From Amanita rubescens (Eukaryota > Basidiomycota > Agaricomycetes > Agaricales > Amanitaceae): a stretch of 64,000 bases of DNA. Shown in pieces: positions 9,456-20,405 of this stretch (position 1 is its first letter; each line of letters starts with the position of its first letter). The stretch is taken from the NCBI GenBank assembly GCA_015039365.1, contig WION01000017.1, positions 186,001 to 250,000 on the forward strand. The letters are read 5' to 3'. The notes beneath the pieces are model-generated. The model worked only from the letters and a program-made list of their open reading frames with translations. It did not search any database and was not told where the DNA came from. The position numbers and the translations under genes are program-made.

Positions 9456-11909
9456 ATGCCAGATCTAACTTTTAATAAAGTTAGAGAGGAATTTGGCAAA
9501 CGATCAACCGTTCAAAAGCCTATAAATCCAGCAGATTATATCCCTGAAACAATTAAACCATCATCCAAAGCCATGGGAAAACGCAGAGAAAGATCCAAAT
9601 CTCTTGATAGATCTCATAGACCTCGTAGTAGACAGAGGCTAAACGAACCCACTCCAGTGGTACCCCCACCGGCAGTAGTTCCCCGGAGATCTAATCGCGT
9701 TCCCAAGCCAATTATACGTAAAGACAATGCGTATGGTGAAAAGAAAGCAGTTGAAATAGAAAAAGAAATTCTCCGACAAAGAGATCTAATTAAATATCAG
9801 ATTGACAATTACGAGAATGACTTTGGTGGCCGAATCCCGAATAAGGATGCGGCTACACGCTTCAATCCAACTGCTAAAACACCACCCTCAAGATCTATGG
9901 ATATAGATCCGAAGGCGACAATGGCTAGGATGATCAAAGAGTATGGAAATGACTTCATGCATTTCCTACTCGCAAATATGATACCAAGAGAAGAAATTCG
10001 AACGTATCAATATAGGGATATATATAAGATCAAAGGTGAAAATATTGATCTATATAAGCAGTGGCGAACTGCTATGGAAGACGAGTTCAAATCTCTACAA
10101 AATAGAGATATATGGGAATTAATGGAATTACCAAAAGGGCGTAACCCAATAAAGTGTCGTTGGGTTTATGATATTAAGTCGGATGGCCGTAAAAAGGCAC
10201 GACTTGTCGCCAAAGGCTTTAGCCAACGCCCGGGATTGGATTATGATGAAACATTCTCGCCGGTAGCGAGATATGAAACCATTAGACTTCTTCTGGCAAC
10301 AAGTGCTTTAGAAAATTGGGATATTGAAGCACTTGACGTTAAAACCGCTTTCCTCTATGGCGACTTAGACGAGGAAATATATATGCAACAACCAGAAGGT
10401 TTCATCATTAAAGGACAAGAATCTAAAGTTTATAAACTTAAGAAAGCTATTTATGGCTTAAAACAAGCATCGTACGCTTGGAATAAACAAGCAGACAAAT
10501 CCTTGAAGTCCCTAGGATTTAAACGATGCTTAGCCGATTCTGGCATATATGTCAGAACCACAGATAAAGATATTACCATATGTGTAATATATGTGGATGA
10601 CATACTTTTCATAGGAGACAGAACCGAAACAATTTCATATATCAAAAAGGAGTTTATGAAAATGTGGGAATGTCGAGACCTAGGAAAAGTCAAAGAATAC
10701 TTGGGCATCAGAATCAATTACGACCGAGCAATTGGTACGCTTGTAATAGATCAAGCTGCCTATGCGAAGACAGTCGTTGAACGCTTTGGCTTGTTAAATT
10801 GCAAGCCGGTGTCAACTCCTTTACCTGCAGGATATGTACCTGCTAAAAACACCTCTGAAGCATCCTCCGAAGATAGATCCTATTATCAACAAATAATTGG
10901 ATCATTATTGTATCTCGCCTTAGGAACTAGGCCTGATATTGCTTATGCTGTTATTTTAATGTCACAATTTTCTGTTAATCCATCTTACGATCACATCCAA
11001 AGGGCGCTTTATATAGTAAAATATATAGCGCACACCCTTGACACACGAATTACCTATTCCAGAAATGGGAAAGGCTTCGTTGCCTATGCAGACGCAGATT
11101 GGGCGTCTGACAGAGAGACTAGAGTCTCAGTTACAGGCTATGCCTTAACTTTGGCAGGGGGTGCAGTTTGTTGGGTTTCTCGAAAACAGAAAACAGTTGC
11201 GTTGTCATCAACGGAAGCTGAATATATGGCAATGTCCGATGCCTCACGTCAAATTATGTGGGTGCTAAACCTATACCAAGAATTAGGTTTCCCCTTGGGC
11301 GGCATTGACCTTCTTTGTGACAATCAGGGTGCGATATTTCTGGCATCAAACCCTGCACAACAGCACAAGTCAAAACACATTTCTATTCGCTATCATTACA
11401 TTAGGGAACGTGTTGAACAAAAAGAGATCAATCTTTATTACGTTCCCACCAATCAACAAATAGCGGACTTAATGACTAAGAACCTGAATAGAGAGAAAAT
11501 TCAGTTCTTTATAAATGAATTAGGAATCACCGTTAATGTTACTCCATATCCCACTATCAAAATGCATAGTGCAAGTCACTGGATACACCTTTCAGCTGAA
11601 GGGTTAAATGGAGTTGAAGCAACATTCATGTATACGAACAAGCGACAAAATTTCATTCGTGATATGCTTGATCCGAAAGTACCAAAGGATACGTTCATGA
11701 ATAGAAAAGAAGATCTTCTGCCAAAACCAGTTAGGGATCGTATTATGAAAATATACGAACCTATAAGGCAGTCAAAGATCAAAAGATCCTTTAAACGAGA
11801 AGACATTAATATGTTAGACTCGTGGAATCTTTTAGAGACATTAACAGATGAAAACAAATTCCTAGTAGAGTTCATTAAAAAGAAATGGCGAATAAATATT
11901 CTAGGATGA
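9456..11909 (+). CDS. Copia reverse transcriptase-RNase H
   Basis: 817 residues in the same frame as the preceding ORF. After about 150 charged residues the reverse transcriptase begins near NRDIWEL; typical copia motifs are present (KARLVAKGF, DVKTAFLYGDL, QASYAWN) and the catalytic box YVDD lies near residues 379-382. RNase H shows YADADWASD, SSTEAEYMA and the C-terminal ADLMTK motif. About 130 residues after RNase H have no family match I recognise. I see no internal frameshift or stop. In most Ty1/copia elements this region is fused to integrase; here a single TGA and six bases separate them. Confidence 0.95.
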   Translation: MPDLTFNKVREEFGKRSTVQKPINPADYIPETIKPSSKAMGKRRERSKSLDRSHRPRSRQRLNEPTPVVPPPAVVPRRSNRVPKPIIRKDNAYGEKKAVEIEKEILRQRDLIKYQIDNYENDFGGRIPNKDAATRFNPTAKTPPSRSMDIDPKATMARMIKEYGNDFMHFLLANMIPREEIRTYQYRDIYKIKGENIDLYKQWRTAMEDEFKSLQNRDIWELMELPKGRNPIKCRWVYDIKSDGRKKARLVAKGFSQRPGLDYDETFSPVARYETIRLLLATSALENWDIEALDVKTAFLYGDLDEEIYMQQPEGFIIKGQESKVYKLKKAIYGLKQASYAWNKQADKSLKSLGFKRCLADSGIYVRTTDKDITICVIYVDDILFIGDRTETISYIKKEFMKMWECRDLGKVKEYLGIRINYDRAIGTLVIDQAAYAKTVVERFGLLNCKPVSTPLPAGYVPAKNTSEASSEDRSYYQQIIGSLLYLALGTRPDIAYAVILMSQFSVNPSYDHIQRALYIVKYIAHTLDTRITYSRNGKGFVAYADADWASDRETRVSVTGYALTLAGGAVCWVSRKQKTVALSSTEAEYMAMSDASRQIMWVLNLYQELGFPLGGIDLLCDNQGAIFLASNPAQQHKSKHISIRYHYIRERVEQKEINLYYVPTNQQIADLMTKNLNREKIQFFINELGITVNVTPYPTIKMHSASHWIHLSAEGLNGVEATFMYTNKRQNFIRDMLDPKVPKDTFMNRKEDLLPKPVRDRIMKIYEPIRQSKIKRSFKREDINMLDSWNLLETLTDENKFLVEFIKKKWRINILG

Positions 11910-11924
11910 CTTAGCGAGGGGGTG

Positions 11925-12328
11925 TGACGAAGTTATCTTATCTAATCTAAGATAACAAGGAGATCTTATCTTATCTGCTTACTAAGCAGATTAGGATATA
12001 TATAGATAGAACCTTGTAGAAGGTTCTAGTACGCTTGCGTCATCCTTACTGTGGATGGCGCCATATGACACCATAGCTGCGCATGACATCAGCGCAGCTC
12101 CATATTTCCATATATGAGTATGACATATGTAGTTACATATATTTACCTATGTTGTTACCTATTAGGACACAGACAGTATATAAACCTGCCATGTACCGTA
12201 GAATAGGAACAAGCTCTCTTAACCTCGTACCACCATCTTCTCAGCTGAGTGGTCAGCTACTGTACACATCGGGTAAGCTATCGCTTTAACTCCTCGACGC
12301 TGCGCTACTGGGCGTTTCCCTTTCGTCA
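11925..12328 (+). repeat. 3' LTR of the copia element
   Basis: 404 bp, identical by eye to 4007-4410, followed by the target duplication TAACG (12329-12333). Confidence 0.93.
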
Positions 12329-12723
12329 TAACGAGCCGATTCCGGCTACGTTGGAACCGATCTCCGAAACCTTCCGAAGCTCCCCGAAGCACTCTGAGCC
12401 TATGCTCGATCCCGGAGGATGATCGTTTGTGTTCGGACGCATGCACAGGCCTCGGACTCGGTGCAGGATTCATCACATGGTCACCTCATGCCTCCGTAGT
12501 ATATATACCATTGTGTACGTAGTTGTAGTTAGCAAATTATCACCCCAGCTTCGTTCCGAGTTCGATTCCTTCCGTTCCCTTCGTTCCTCGGTGCTTCGGA
12601 CACCTTCCACTCATTCACCTTCGTCTTCGGCACTCTCTCTGCCTCCGAGGCACCCCCAGGACTGACCTCCGAAGCCCCTTTGGCCGAACGCACTTCCGCA
12701 TCGGCCTTCTTCTGATCGTTTCA
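12329..12723 (+). repeat. Remainder of the 3' LTR of the gag-only element
   Basis: Matches 1773-2167; the missing first bases lie at 4000-4006 on the other side of the copia insertion. It is followed by CCGG (12724-12727), the duplicate of 1767-1770. Confidence 0.92.
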
Positions 12724-12727
12724 CCGG

Positions 12728-13701
12728 AAGTCATCATCCTTTAACGCATTCATTTTCTGTAAACCTACGCCGCACTCTGAGTCGCTTGAGAGCGGTCGCA
12801 ATGACGCGAAAAGAGGTTCTATTCGAATGCCGACAGGTCCAACGTCAGTGGATGGAACTCCGGGCTCTAATGGACTACATAGAGATCTACGAACCCCACA
12901 TGGACAGTCGTATCCCTCCTGCAAAGGCGACGGCCGATGTCATTGGTTGCTTCGTTCGAGAGGCACATGTTGCAGAGAGGCTGTTTTCTGCAGGCATCCC
13001 ATATTGGCTTATACGTCCTCTGTCCTCCTTTTCTACCGAGAATATCTTGACTGTCACAAGTGTTATTCAACCAAATGGTGTGTTGGAATTGGACGATTAC
13101 CCCATGCCCTTCCCGCGTATCTATGTCGGCGATTCAAATTACCACAGATTTTGTGCAATTTCCAAACATGGGCTGAAATCACTTTGCTATACAGACCTTT
13201 TCAGCGATGGAAATCCAAAAGGAATCAGACCCCATGAATTTGTTCAGAGTAGGCCTACTGCTGCACCATCGCGGGATCATCGGAACACCAGCGCAAGGTC
13301 ACAACCATGTAAGTTACTCTTTTCAATACCGTATGCATAGTCTCATCCTGGCAGATCCTCGGCGCTCTGCGAAGCCAGGTCAATCAGCATCTCGCGATAA
13401 GTACGATCCAATCCACAGCCCATATATGTCTCTTCCGCTAGAATCGTGGCAAAAGGCACTTAGGGTTGTCGATCACAGTCCGGCAATGCTGTTTTCACAA
13501 ACCAAGCTCGCAGATAATGACGGGAAGTATGCATTCCCAGAACCTGGCATTTTCTGTTCTGGAGACAACGTCCATCGACGCAACCGGTATCTCACTACTT
13601 GGTCCGTCATACGTGACATTTGCATTTACCGCCTGACATCCAAGGCCTCGAAGGTCCGGTTACTTTCGGGCCAGGAGTGGCATACGTTACTTGGTGGGCG
13701 T
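12728..13701 (+). pseudogene. Host gene of unknown function, middle part
   Basis: Continuation of the gene begun at 1251. Exon 2 resumes in frame at 12728 and ends at 13308. A 46-bp intron follows, 13309-13354 (GTAAGT...CAG), and exon 3 runs from 13355 until the hAT insertion at 13702. Splicing at these sites keeps the frame of both flanking open stretches. No recognised domain; the segment is helix-rich with many Arg, Glu and Tyr residues. An ATG at 12801 starts the same frame and could give a truncated protein if a promoter in the preceding LTR drives it. Confidence 0.72.
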
Positions 13702-13718
13702 TAGGGATCACAGCGGGT
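13702..13718 (+). repeat. hAT terminal inverted repeat, left
   Basis: TAGGGATCACAGCGGGT, inverted match to 17366-17382, preceded by the 8-bp duplication. Confidence 0.95.
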
Positions 13719-13906
13719 AACCCGTGGGTAGTCACACTTACACCCTGACCCGTACCCGCCTTTACCCGTACCCGTGGACCCGCGGGTGAGAGATCAACGG
13801 GTTTGACGGGTACGGGTATGGGTCACGGGTCACGGGTACGGGTCACGGGGGTCTGGTGGCAGCTGTTGAAGCTGTTGATACCGTATTGACAAGTACTAAG
13901 TTATAG

Positions 13907-16900
13907 TTACTCTAAATGTATGGTATCCCATCCATCGTCGAGCTGATGAGCACCTTTGGATTCCTCCCTGCCAGATACAGCTTTGATATCCACATCCTTT
14001 ACCAGGCCCAATCGGCTCCAAATCCCTAAGCATATCAAAGCACGAGAGTTTTGTACACCTAGCCTGCCGCGCACGTGAGAGATGATCAGCCGGCCTCGAC
14101 TGAATAAACGCTCGACGTCAATTGAGGTAGCTGTGAGTCGCGAGAGCAATCAGACTTATAAATAAATAAAGAAGAATTTGTTTGACTTACCGGGAATGGT
14201 CAAGTAATCTAATGCCATTCGAGAAAGCCGAGGATATGTTGAACGATGCTCGTGCCACCAAGCTACGGCATCTTTAACATCTTCCGGGTCGCTTTGGAGG
14301 TACCGTTTAAGCTCGTCGGAGGGCTTGTAAGTTGATAAAGGTGCTAGCGATGCAAGCGCATCAAACCGATTGGCGCGCTGTGTGGACGAAGCCTCGTATA
14401 AATTTCAGCTGACCTGACAAAGTACGAAAGAGATGATAACCACGTACCTTTGATGCACTCTTGGAGCTTTCACCGCTCTGCGTAACCTCCTGGGACCCAT
14501 CAACATCAAGGTTTTCATAGTTGCGTTCGTATTCTTGCTCGACGAGTTCTCGGGCTGTGTTCACCCACCTCAGTTCCCAGCCTGCATGAGTAAAGTAAGC
14601 TAGCTTGTGACGAGGGTGTAAGACTTAAAACATGTCAGTTAATGTTTTACGGCTATAAGAAAACCCACAACTTACCCATCGCAATCCGATAGATTTCAAC
14701 GTCGTCTGTTTTTGAATAATACCGATTCAGCACCTTCTTTGCCATCTCAACTGCTGCCCGAATCGGATCCGGTACAGATGGTTGATGGATGAAAGAGGAA
14801 AACTCCTCATGGATTGCGTCTATGGCCGGGATTACCTGAGCGAGGTTAGGTTTAGCACGAGAGAAGTACTGTGTTGCCTCCTTCAAGATCTGTCATATCG
14901 GATATCATCGTGTGTTCCAGTTTTGAAGAACGTTCCAGGTTTTAAGTGTTACAGACAACCGATTAGGCATAGATGATGATTTGACGAGTTGAGGTGGATG
15001 AGTTGAGGTAGACGAGCAGAAGCGTGTAAAATGTTAGATAAGCATCATGGCAGCAGTGCGGCCAGACTTACCTCGAGCACATTACGGAGTTGCTCTGCCA
15101 GCTTCCAGTCGCTGTCATCCATCTCATACCTGCGTAAGTCATTTCTCCTGTCCGACGTCATCTTATCTAACGCATCTCTATATTTTATAGCGAAGTCCAG
15201 CATGTCATACGTCGAATTCCAGCGCGTTGTGACGTCACGAGGCATGATACGGTAATCCATCTTCAGATCGGCCAAGCATCGCTTCCAGGCAGGACCGAGA
15301 ACGGTGGTTGAATGGATCAACTTGAAGGATAAGTTGCGGAGCTGGTTATTTGAAGGTGAGCACATGTCATATTCAATGCACGGCAACTTACCTTAGCAAG
15401 GACGAGTCTGACAGGCTGTATAGCTACATTCAAGGCTTCTTGCTCCTCAGCACCGAGAACGGATGGGTTCGGTGCGTCATCTGGATCGTCTGGATCTTCG
15501 CCATCGCTATCTTCGCCATCGTTATCTTCGCCATCACTATCTTCTATCTCTATGATTTCTTCTTCGAATTCAAGCCCATCGTCCGGCTCCAGCTCAGCAT
15601 CCAACTCTCCGGCTTCAGAGTTTTCTTCAACGTCATCTTCAACGTCATTTTCAGCAGTATTTTCAGCAGTATCTTCAGTGTTATGATTCGGTATGGCGTC
15701 AAACTGTTTTAATAACCCTTTGGCTACAAGATTGACAACATGCAGGAAGCATCGTGAGCGGTTGACATCTGAGTAGTCAGGCACCACGTTAGCAAGTTCC
15801 TGCACCATTGTATCATTGTTTGATGCGTTATCGCAAGTGATCGATAGAATCTACGCATGCAGAGCTAAGTGACGCGCGCTATAACATTATGTAGAGACTA
15901 ACCTTATCTGAGATACCGAATTCTTCAAGGACGCCAGCAAAGACTCGAGCAAGGTTTTCACCAGTATGATTTACCGGCACCTCAATGATGTCCAGCACCA
16001 TAGCAAGTGCTTTCCCTTGGTGTTCAAGATGTACAGTTATCGCTACATATGCGCGATGGTTGGGAGCAGTCCATGCATCGGTAGCGAAGTTTAGACGGCC
16101 GTCGTATTTCTATCATGGTATGTCAGTCATTCTGATTTATAAATGCAGTTGGTTTACCTGTAGCATCACAGCGATGCGCTGCCGCGTTCGAGCGAAGACC
16201 ATGCGGACATCACTTGCAACTGTAGTCGGCCTGGGTACATAAATATGGGGCCTTCCGGTTTTCATCAAGGCAAGAAATCCACGATCGGCAACAATTCGGA
16301 ATGGCCGATTACTCTCTGATACCCAACGAACAACTTCAGCTCTAACGTTTGAGTCAGTAACCTGCAGAACTGGACCATGGACCGGAAAATTATACCTTGT
16401 CTCAGCTTTCGTTGGCTGCATACTCGAGTACGTAGTCTTCCCTTTACCAATACGTTCAAAGTGTGACGTGAGGACCCCGTCCCGATGCTCAGCGATAACT
16501 TCGCGTGCCTCTTTCAGATCATTAGCATTCAATGCAGACTGAACAACGTGCTCTTTCCAGCAACGCTTTGCATGCTTGTTAAGGTTACTGGTCGACTTTG
16601 CGTCTCCCTTGTCGAGGTAGCGCCGGATACGTTTACCACATCCTTTCTTTGCACAAATGAACTCGTGAAACTTTCGCTTCAATTCGCCTTCACCGGTGGA
16701 TCCGATCTGTGGAATCGGTTCATAGAAGGCATAAATAGGCGATGTCCAGTCACGACGAAGGCGCTCTACAAGACCGATAACAGCGATAAGTCAAATATCT
16801 TGCAATCAGAATAAATTTGACTTGCCTAGCTTAGCTTGGTCGTCTTCAGGCTCCTTGTTCACGGTATCTTCAAGATCAATTACATCTGGCTGATGAGAAG

Positions 16901-17159
16901 TGGGCTGGACAGGTGTAGAAGACATAGCAGGAGTCTGATCTCCTCCAGCAGGTGGATCGGGGAGATGATCTATCGCCAACGGTGTTGATGACGCTGGTGA
17001 GTTTGCACTTGCCTTCTTTTTGGTTTTCTTGCTAACCACTTTGCTATTAGATGCCAATGTCGAGTCACCGAGTTCGTTTGCCTGGAGCTTGAGGCTCGGC
17101 TTGATTTTACGGCCAGAGCGAGACGTGCCCGACTTCATCCAGTGATGGGTCCGACTCAA
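13907..17159 (-). CDS. hAT-family transposase (BED zinc finger, multi-exon)
   Basis: Reads 17159 down to 13907 with several short introns. The first exon (17159-16806) is a basic and Ser/Pro-rich N-terminus. Next comes a BED-type zinc finger near 16680-16560 (cysteines in CAKKGCGKR, then HAKRC). The catalytic core includes FATDAWTAP (about 16100-16080) and ITCDNASNND (about 15830), an acidic Glu/Asp repeat insert (about 15660-15450), TRWNSTYDML (about 15220), and the C-terminal dimerisation region with SIDVERLFSRGR (about 14120-14085). The stop is at 13907. Open frames meet at plausible splice sites, so the gene looks functional, but I did not verify every intron. Confidence 0.85.
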
Positions 17160-17365
17160 ATTGTTGTGAGGATTTCAGATCCGGGCACTACATATATATG
17201 TTATCGATGGTACTACTATACAGTTTATGATAGATGCCGGTATCAGCCGTTTCGTATACGTAGTCGCAGAGTGGCGGGTTACTCGGCGGGTGATGGGTCA
17301 CTGTCACTGTGACCCGTACCCGCACCCGCTGTGACCCGTACCCGTTACCCGCCACGGGTCATCCA

Positions 17366-17382
17366 ACCCGCTGTGATCCCTA
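17366..17382 (-). repeat. hAT terminal inverted repeat, right
   Basis: Inverted copy of 13702-13718, followed directly by GTGGGCGT. Confidence 0.95.
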
Positions 17383-17390
17383 GTGGGCGT

Positions 17391-17984
17391 GCACCTAATT
17401 CAGTGACCATGGCTGGAGCTTCTCGGAACTCTCTCACTCTCTTGTTGTCACCGGAGGCAACTGAATTGGGTGTCGACCTATCTAACCTTCACAAGGTTGC
17501 TGATAGGGAATTCACAGTGCGTGAGGCACAGGAGAACATGTGGGGTATTTCAGAGCTATCATTTCGGTTCGAACTCCTCATGCTGGACCGCCGCGCTCTC
17601 GATCGACGCTTGTTTGAGAACCGACTTCGGGAGCTAGACCCCCTAATACGGGAGGAGCTTGTATTGTGCTGTTTCTACTTCCGTCCTGGCCAACCCCACC
17701 ACCTTGCTTCGGTTTCGGTTCAAAATGCTCGTCGGGGTTTGGCATCACCTAACGTCCGGGATCGCTTACCATATTTTAATGCACTGCGCCAGGTGATGTT
17801 CGAATGGGTTGATTATCATCGATATCATGATCTAGCACGATTGCCTACACCCACAGCCGACGCTCCCGAGATTGAATTATTACACTATGAATATGCCCTT
17901 GCCCGATACTATACACAGACATACTTCCACTACTTTGGTCGGGCTGCCATTATTCCAACAACGTTACAAGAAACATTGAACTAA
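17391..17984 (+). pseudogene. Host gene of unknown function, 3' part
   Basis: The last piece of exon 3 continues in the frame left at 13701 and ends with TAA at 17982-17984. It contains the SELSFRFELLMLDRRAL-type motif seen, from memory, in many uncharacterised Agaricomycete proteins, then a region ending RYYTQTYFHYFGR. An open frame enters it from the transposon end (from 17331), so a transcript started in the hAT element could still yield this fragment. Confidence 0.72.
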
Positions 17985-19734
17985 TTGCTTGTACTGGCAC
18001 GGATCCTAGTTAAGTGTGTATGGAACAGTGAATCATATATTTTTCCATCAAAATGGTGTTTAGAGGAAATAGAATGTCGTTCAATAAGTACATGCAATAC
18101 GGTTGCCGACAAGGACATGGTCAACCCTTAGCCTTGGTCTTCGACTTCATATCCTTTTTTGTCTGCCGGGGTCCTCGTTACTGGGCGTCACAAGGTGACC
18201 ACGTCTATTTTAATGCTGCGGTGCGCCGCCGGTGGAATTCACTGTTGAGCTTGGTAATTTTTCATCAAAACACATACTCGCATCATGTATTAGGCATTCA
18301 AATGTAGGCCATTTGAATCTATATCTTTTCATGAGCTAAAAAATCTAAACTTGGCTTTTTTGGTCCTCCAAGTCCATTTCAAGCCTGAGGGTGCGCAACC
18401 CTAAAACGTTACATATCCGATTGTTCTCGCAAAGGCTGCTAACGTCCGATTTTCTTTTTTCCTCCATCCCAGTAAATGGTGTTGTCAGTGCGTGGCTTGA
18501 TTCTAATTATGAGATCAATAAGATGCCTAAGTCAATTAGCAGCCTGAAATTACACACGAATGAGCCTGAGGATCAATTAGACATAGTTTTCCAGTACGGT
18601 CACATCATCAGTGGATTCAGGGCAATATTATGAGGAAGATTACAAACCTTGCATATCGGAGCTGTTCTCGTGAATAGATCCATGCAAAATGGACAAATGC
18701 ATGTACTGCCTGAGTCATACTGTTGTTTGCGGGTCCAAGATTGTTGCTTCCAGTGAATTTCTTGACCGGATCATCAAAACACCTACATGGAAGTAATGGT
18801 GTTGCAAGGAATCCAATATGAGGGATAGAACGACGCCTGGATGCTGACAGTGGCTCGAGTTCGCCATAAAACGTGTCCTTAAAGTTAAAGTAAAATGCCG
18901 GAGTAACCAGTCAATAGTAAGTTTAAGAGATAGACATTCAAAAACATACCGGGGATCCCCTTGATGCCGCCTTCTTTGATAGATTTGTCAAACTCCTTCT
19001 TTATACCATCGCAATGATCGCATTGCCCGAGGAGCTTAAGCTCAGCCAGCAAGATGCCCCGAACATCCGAAAGGGACATATATTCATCAAAAGGCTGAGT
19101 ACATGTCCATATCGATTTTTCCCTTCAGGATATCTGTTGTGCAAACTTGAGGATGCCATGGCACTGTGTAGATGGGGATCGAATAAACTTAATGACGTAC
19201 GTATTACTATTAGAAGGGAACCCGTAGAATTCGTCAACCGCCCGAAGCTCGATATGTCAAGGGAGAATAGCCTTCATCCCGCACACCTACTGCCCGGAGC
19301 TGGTACAACCACTTGCTAGAGTCAGTGATAACTCGAAACACGCGTCGCCGTGGAGGAGATAGAACGTGGGAAATTTCCTCCGCGGTGTTCTAAACATTGC
19401 GCAGTGATTTCTGCAAATTGGGAGTTGTCTCTTTGGCGCTCTCTTTGCGTTTCTCTTTACACTCTCTTTGGCCCCAGGGACGGCCAAAACCAAACGAGGA
19501 AGGATCTTGACATAAACCTAAGCGGACGGCGTAAATTCCCAATATACATATTCGGTTGCCAGCAGTAGAGAGCGTGACACCAGGAAGATCCAAGGGTTCC
19601 AGGACCCCAGGACTTGCTGTAGGAATGCGGATCAATGCCCATATGTTGACCATGTCCTTGTCGGCAACAGTAATGCAAGCAAATTTCCTTTCCCGACACC
19701 TGCAAAGTTTATTGCTTGACGAGGCATCTTGCTT
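17985..19734. other. Unassigned sequence with a short inverted duplication
   Basis: No confident gene. A perfect 23-bp inverted match (18103-18125 against 19645-19667) is embedded in weaker inverted similarity on both sides (shared GGGGTCCT and GTCAC blocks). Open frames on the minus strand between 18885 and 19705 could be decayed exons, but I recognise no family and the frames do not join cleanly. Confidence 0.35.
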
Positions 19735-20405
19735 CAGTCCGCTGGCAGCCGGAGACGTGCCGTAAATATAGGTAATACTAATAGAACGTCATGCCCTTTG
19801 ACTCGCCTTTCCTTTCCGTGCCTAAATCTTCCCCTGTCGCAGTGCCACTGTTCTTCCAGTTGTTTGGGCCGCCCATCCCATCCGGTTGTTTTCACTTCTG
19901 CGTTGGAGCGCGTTCCAGCACGTGTAAACCCGTGTTTGACGCCGACAGCGCTTGACCCAACCGCGCCGCTGCGGCTTGACACCAACTCTCGTTGCAACAT
20001 CTCCTGTTACTTCATCTCTATACTTCCACCAATTCTGTTTCTAGTGACATTGACAAGATGGGCGTCAAATGTGGTCCTGACTGCTGACGCTGGGAGGCGC
20101 AGAGGAATCATATGTGAGCTATCAACGCTGCTCCTAGATGTCAATGATGGCTTTGCTCACCGTGCGACTCGAATAGGCGGAGAAGTTTTACCTCATGCTA
20201 CCCACCGTTTGCATTGTTGGGTTGCAAATCCGTCCGGTTCACGATACCCCTAGCAACCGTTCGTTGCGTTGAACGGTTGAATCATGAATGCCAGTGCAGG
20301 CATATATGCGCTCAGCGTATCGTATCAACCTGCCCACAACTCGTAGTACGTAGCCCATCCACCACAGAACTAAAACATGACTTAAATAGAACTTCAAAGT
20401 CGTTC
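19735..20405 (+). repeat. Dispersed repeat, copy A (pair with 50776-51370)
   Basis: About 640 bp alignable by eye to 50776-51370 in the same orientation, with shared blocks such as GGAGACGTGCC, AATAGAACGTCATGCCCTTT, AATCATATGTGAGCTATCAA and GGCGGAGAAGTTTTACCTCA, at roughly 80 percent identity by rough impression. The two copies differ by small indels. No long frame is conserved in both, and I saw no terminal repeats, so it may be a non-coding mobile element or the decayed 5' end of a gene family. Confidence 0.65.

Larger units (their letters stand above)
4007..12328 (+). mobile_element. Complete Ty1/copia retrotransposon nested in the LTR of the gag-only element
   Basis: Two 404-bp LTRs (4007-4410 and 11925-12328) look identical by eye. 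The 5-bp duplication TAACG at 4002-4006 and 12329-12333 lies inside the start of the host LTR, proving nested insertion. Domain order is Gag, protease, integrase, reverse transcriptase, RNase H, the Ty1/copia order. Three ORFs share one frame (5244-5807, 5814-9449, 9456-11909). A purine tract GCGAGGGGG precedes the 3' LTR. Identical LTRs imply a recent insertion, so the two in-frame stops between ORFs may be a normal property of the element rather than decay. Confidence 0.95.
1771..12723 (+). mobile_element. Gag-only (non-autonomous) LTR retrotransposon, interrupted by a copia element
   Basis: The 5' LTR is 1771-2167 (397 bp, TG...CA). The 3' LTR begins at 4000-4006 (TGTAACG) and, after the nested copia insertion, resumes at 12334-12723; 7+390 = 397 bp, so both LTRs are full length. 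By eye they differ at one base in the stretch I compared (C in the left copy, T in the right, in a run around 1840/12394). Flanks 1767-1770 and 12724-12727 are both CCGG, a 4-bp target duplication. The internal part carries only gag, with no protease, reverse transcriptase or integrase, so mobility would depend on an autonomous relative. Native internal length is about 1.83 kb. It belongs with the elements at 37732-39710 and 40436-42787. Confidence 0.85.
13702..17382 (-). mobile_element. Complete hAT DNA transposon in exon 3 of the host gene
   Basis: Perfect 17-bp terminal inverted repeats (TAGGGATCACAGCGGGT) at 13702-13718 and 17366-17382, and an exact 8-bp target duplication GTGGGCGT at 13694-13701 and 17383-17390, the hallmark of hAT. 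Subterminal regions (about 13720-13855 and 17270-17360) are packed with variants of ACCCGTACCCG and its complement, probable transposase-binding sites. The one gene inside is a hAT transposase on the minus strand. 3681 bp in total. Confidence 0.95.

Noticed and set aside
15350..15712. Plus-strand ORF rich in Ile/Phe within the hAT element
   Set aside because: Antisense shadow of the Glu/Asp-rich insert of the transposase.
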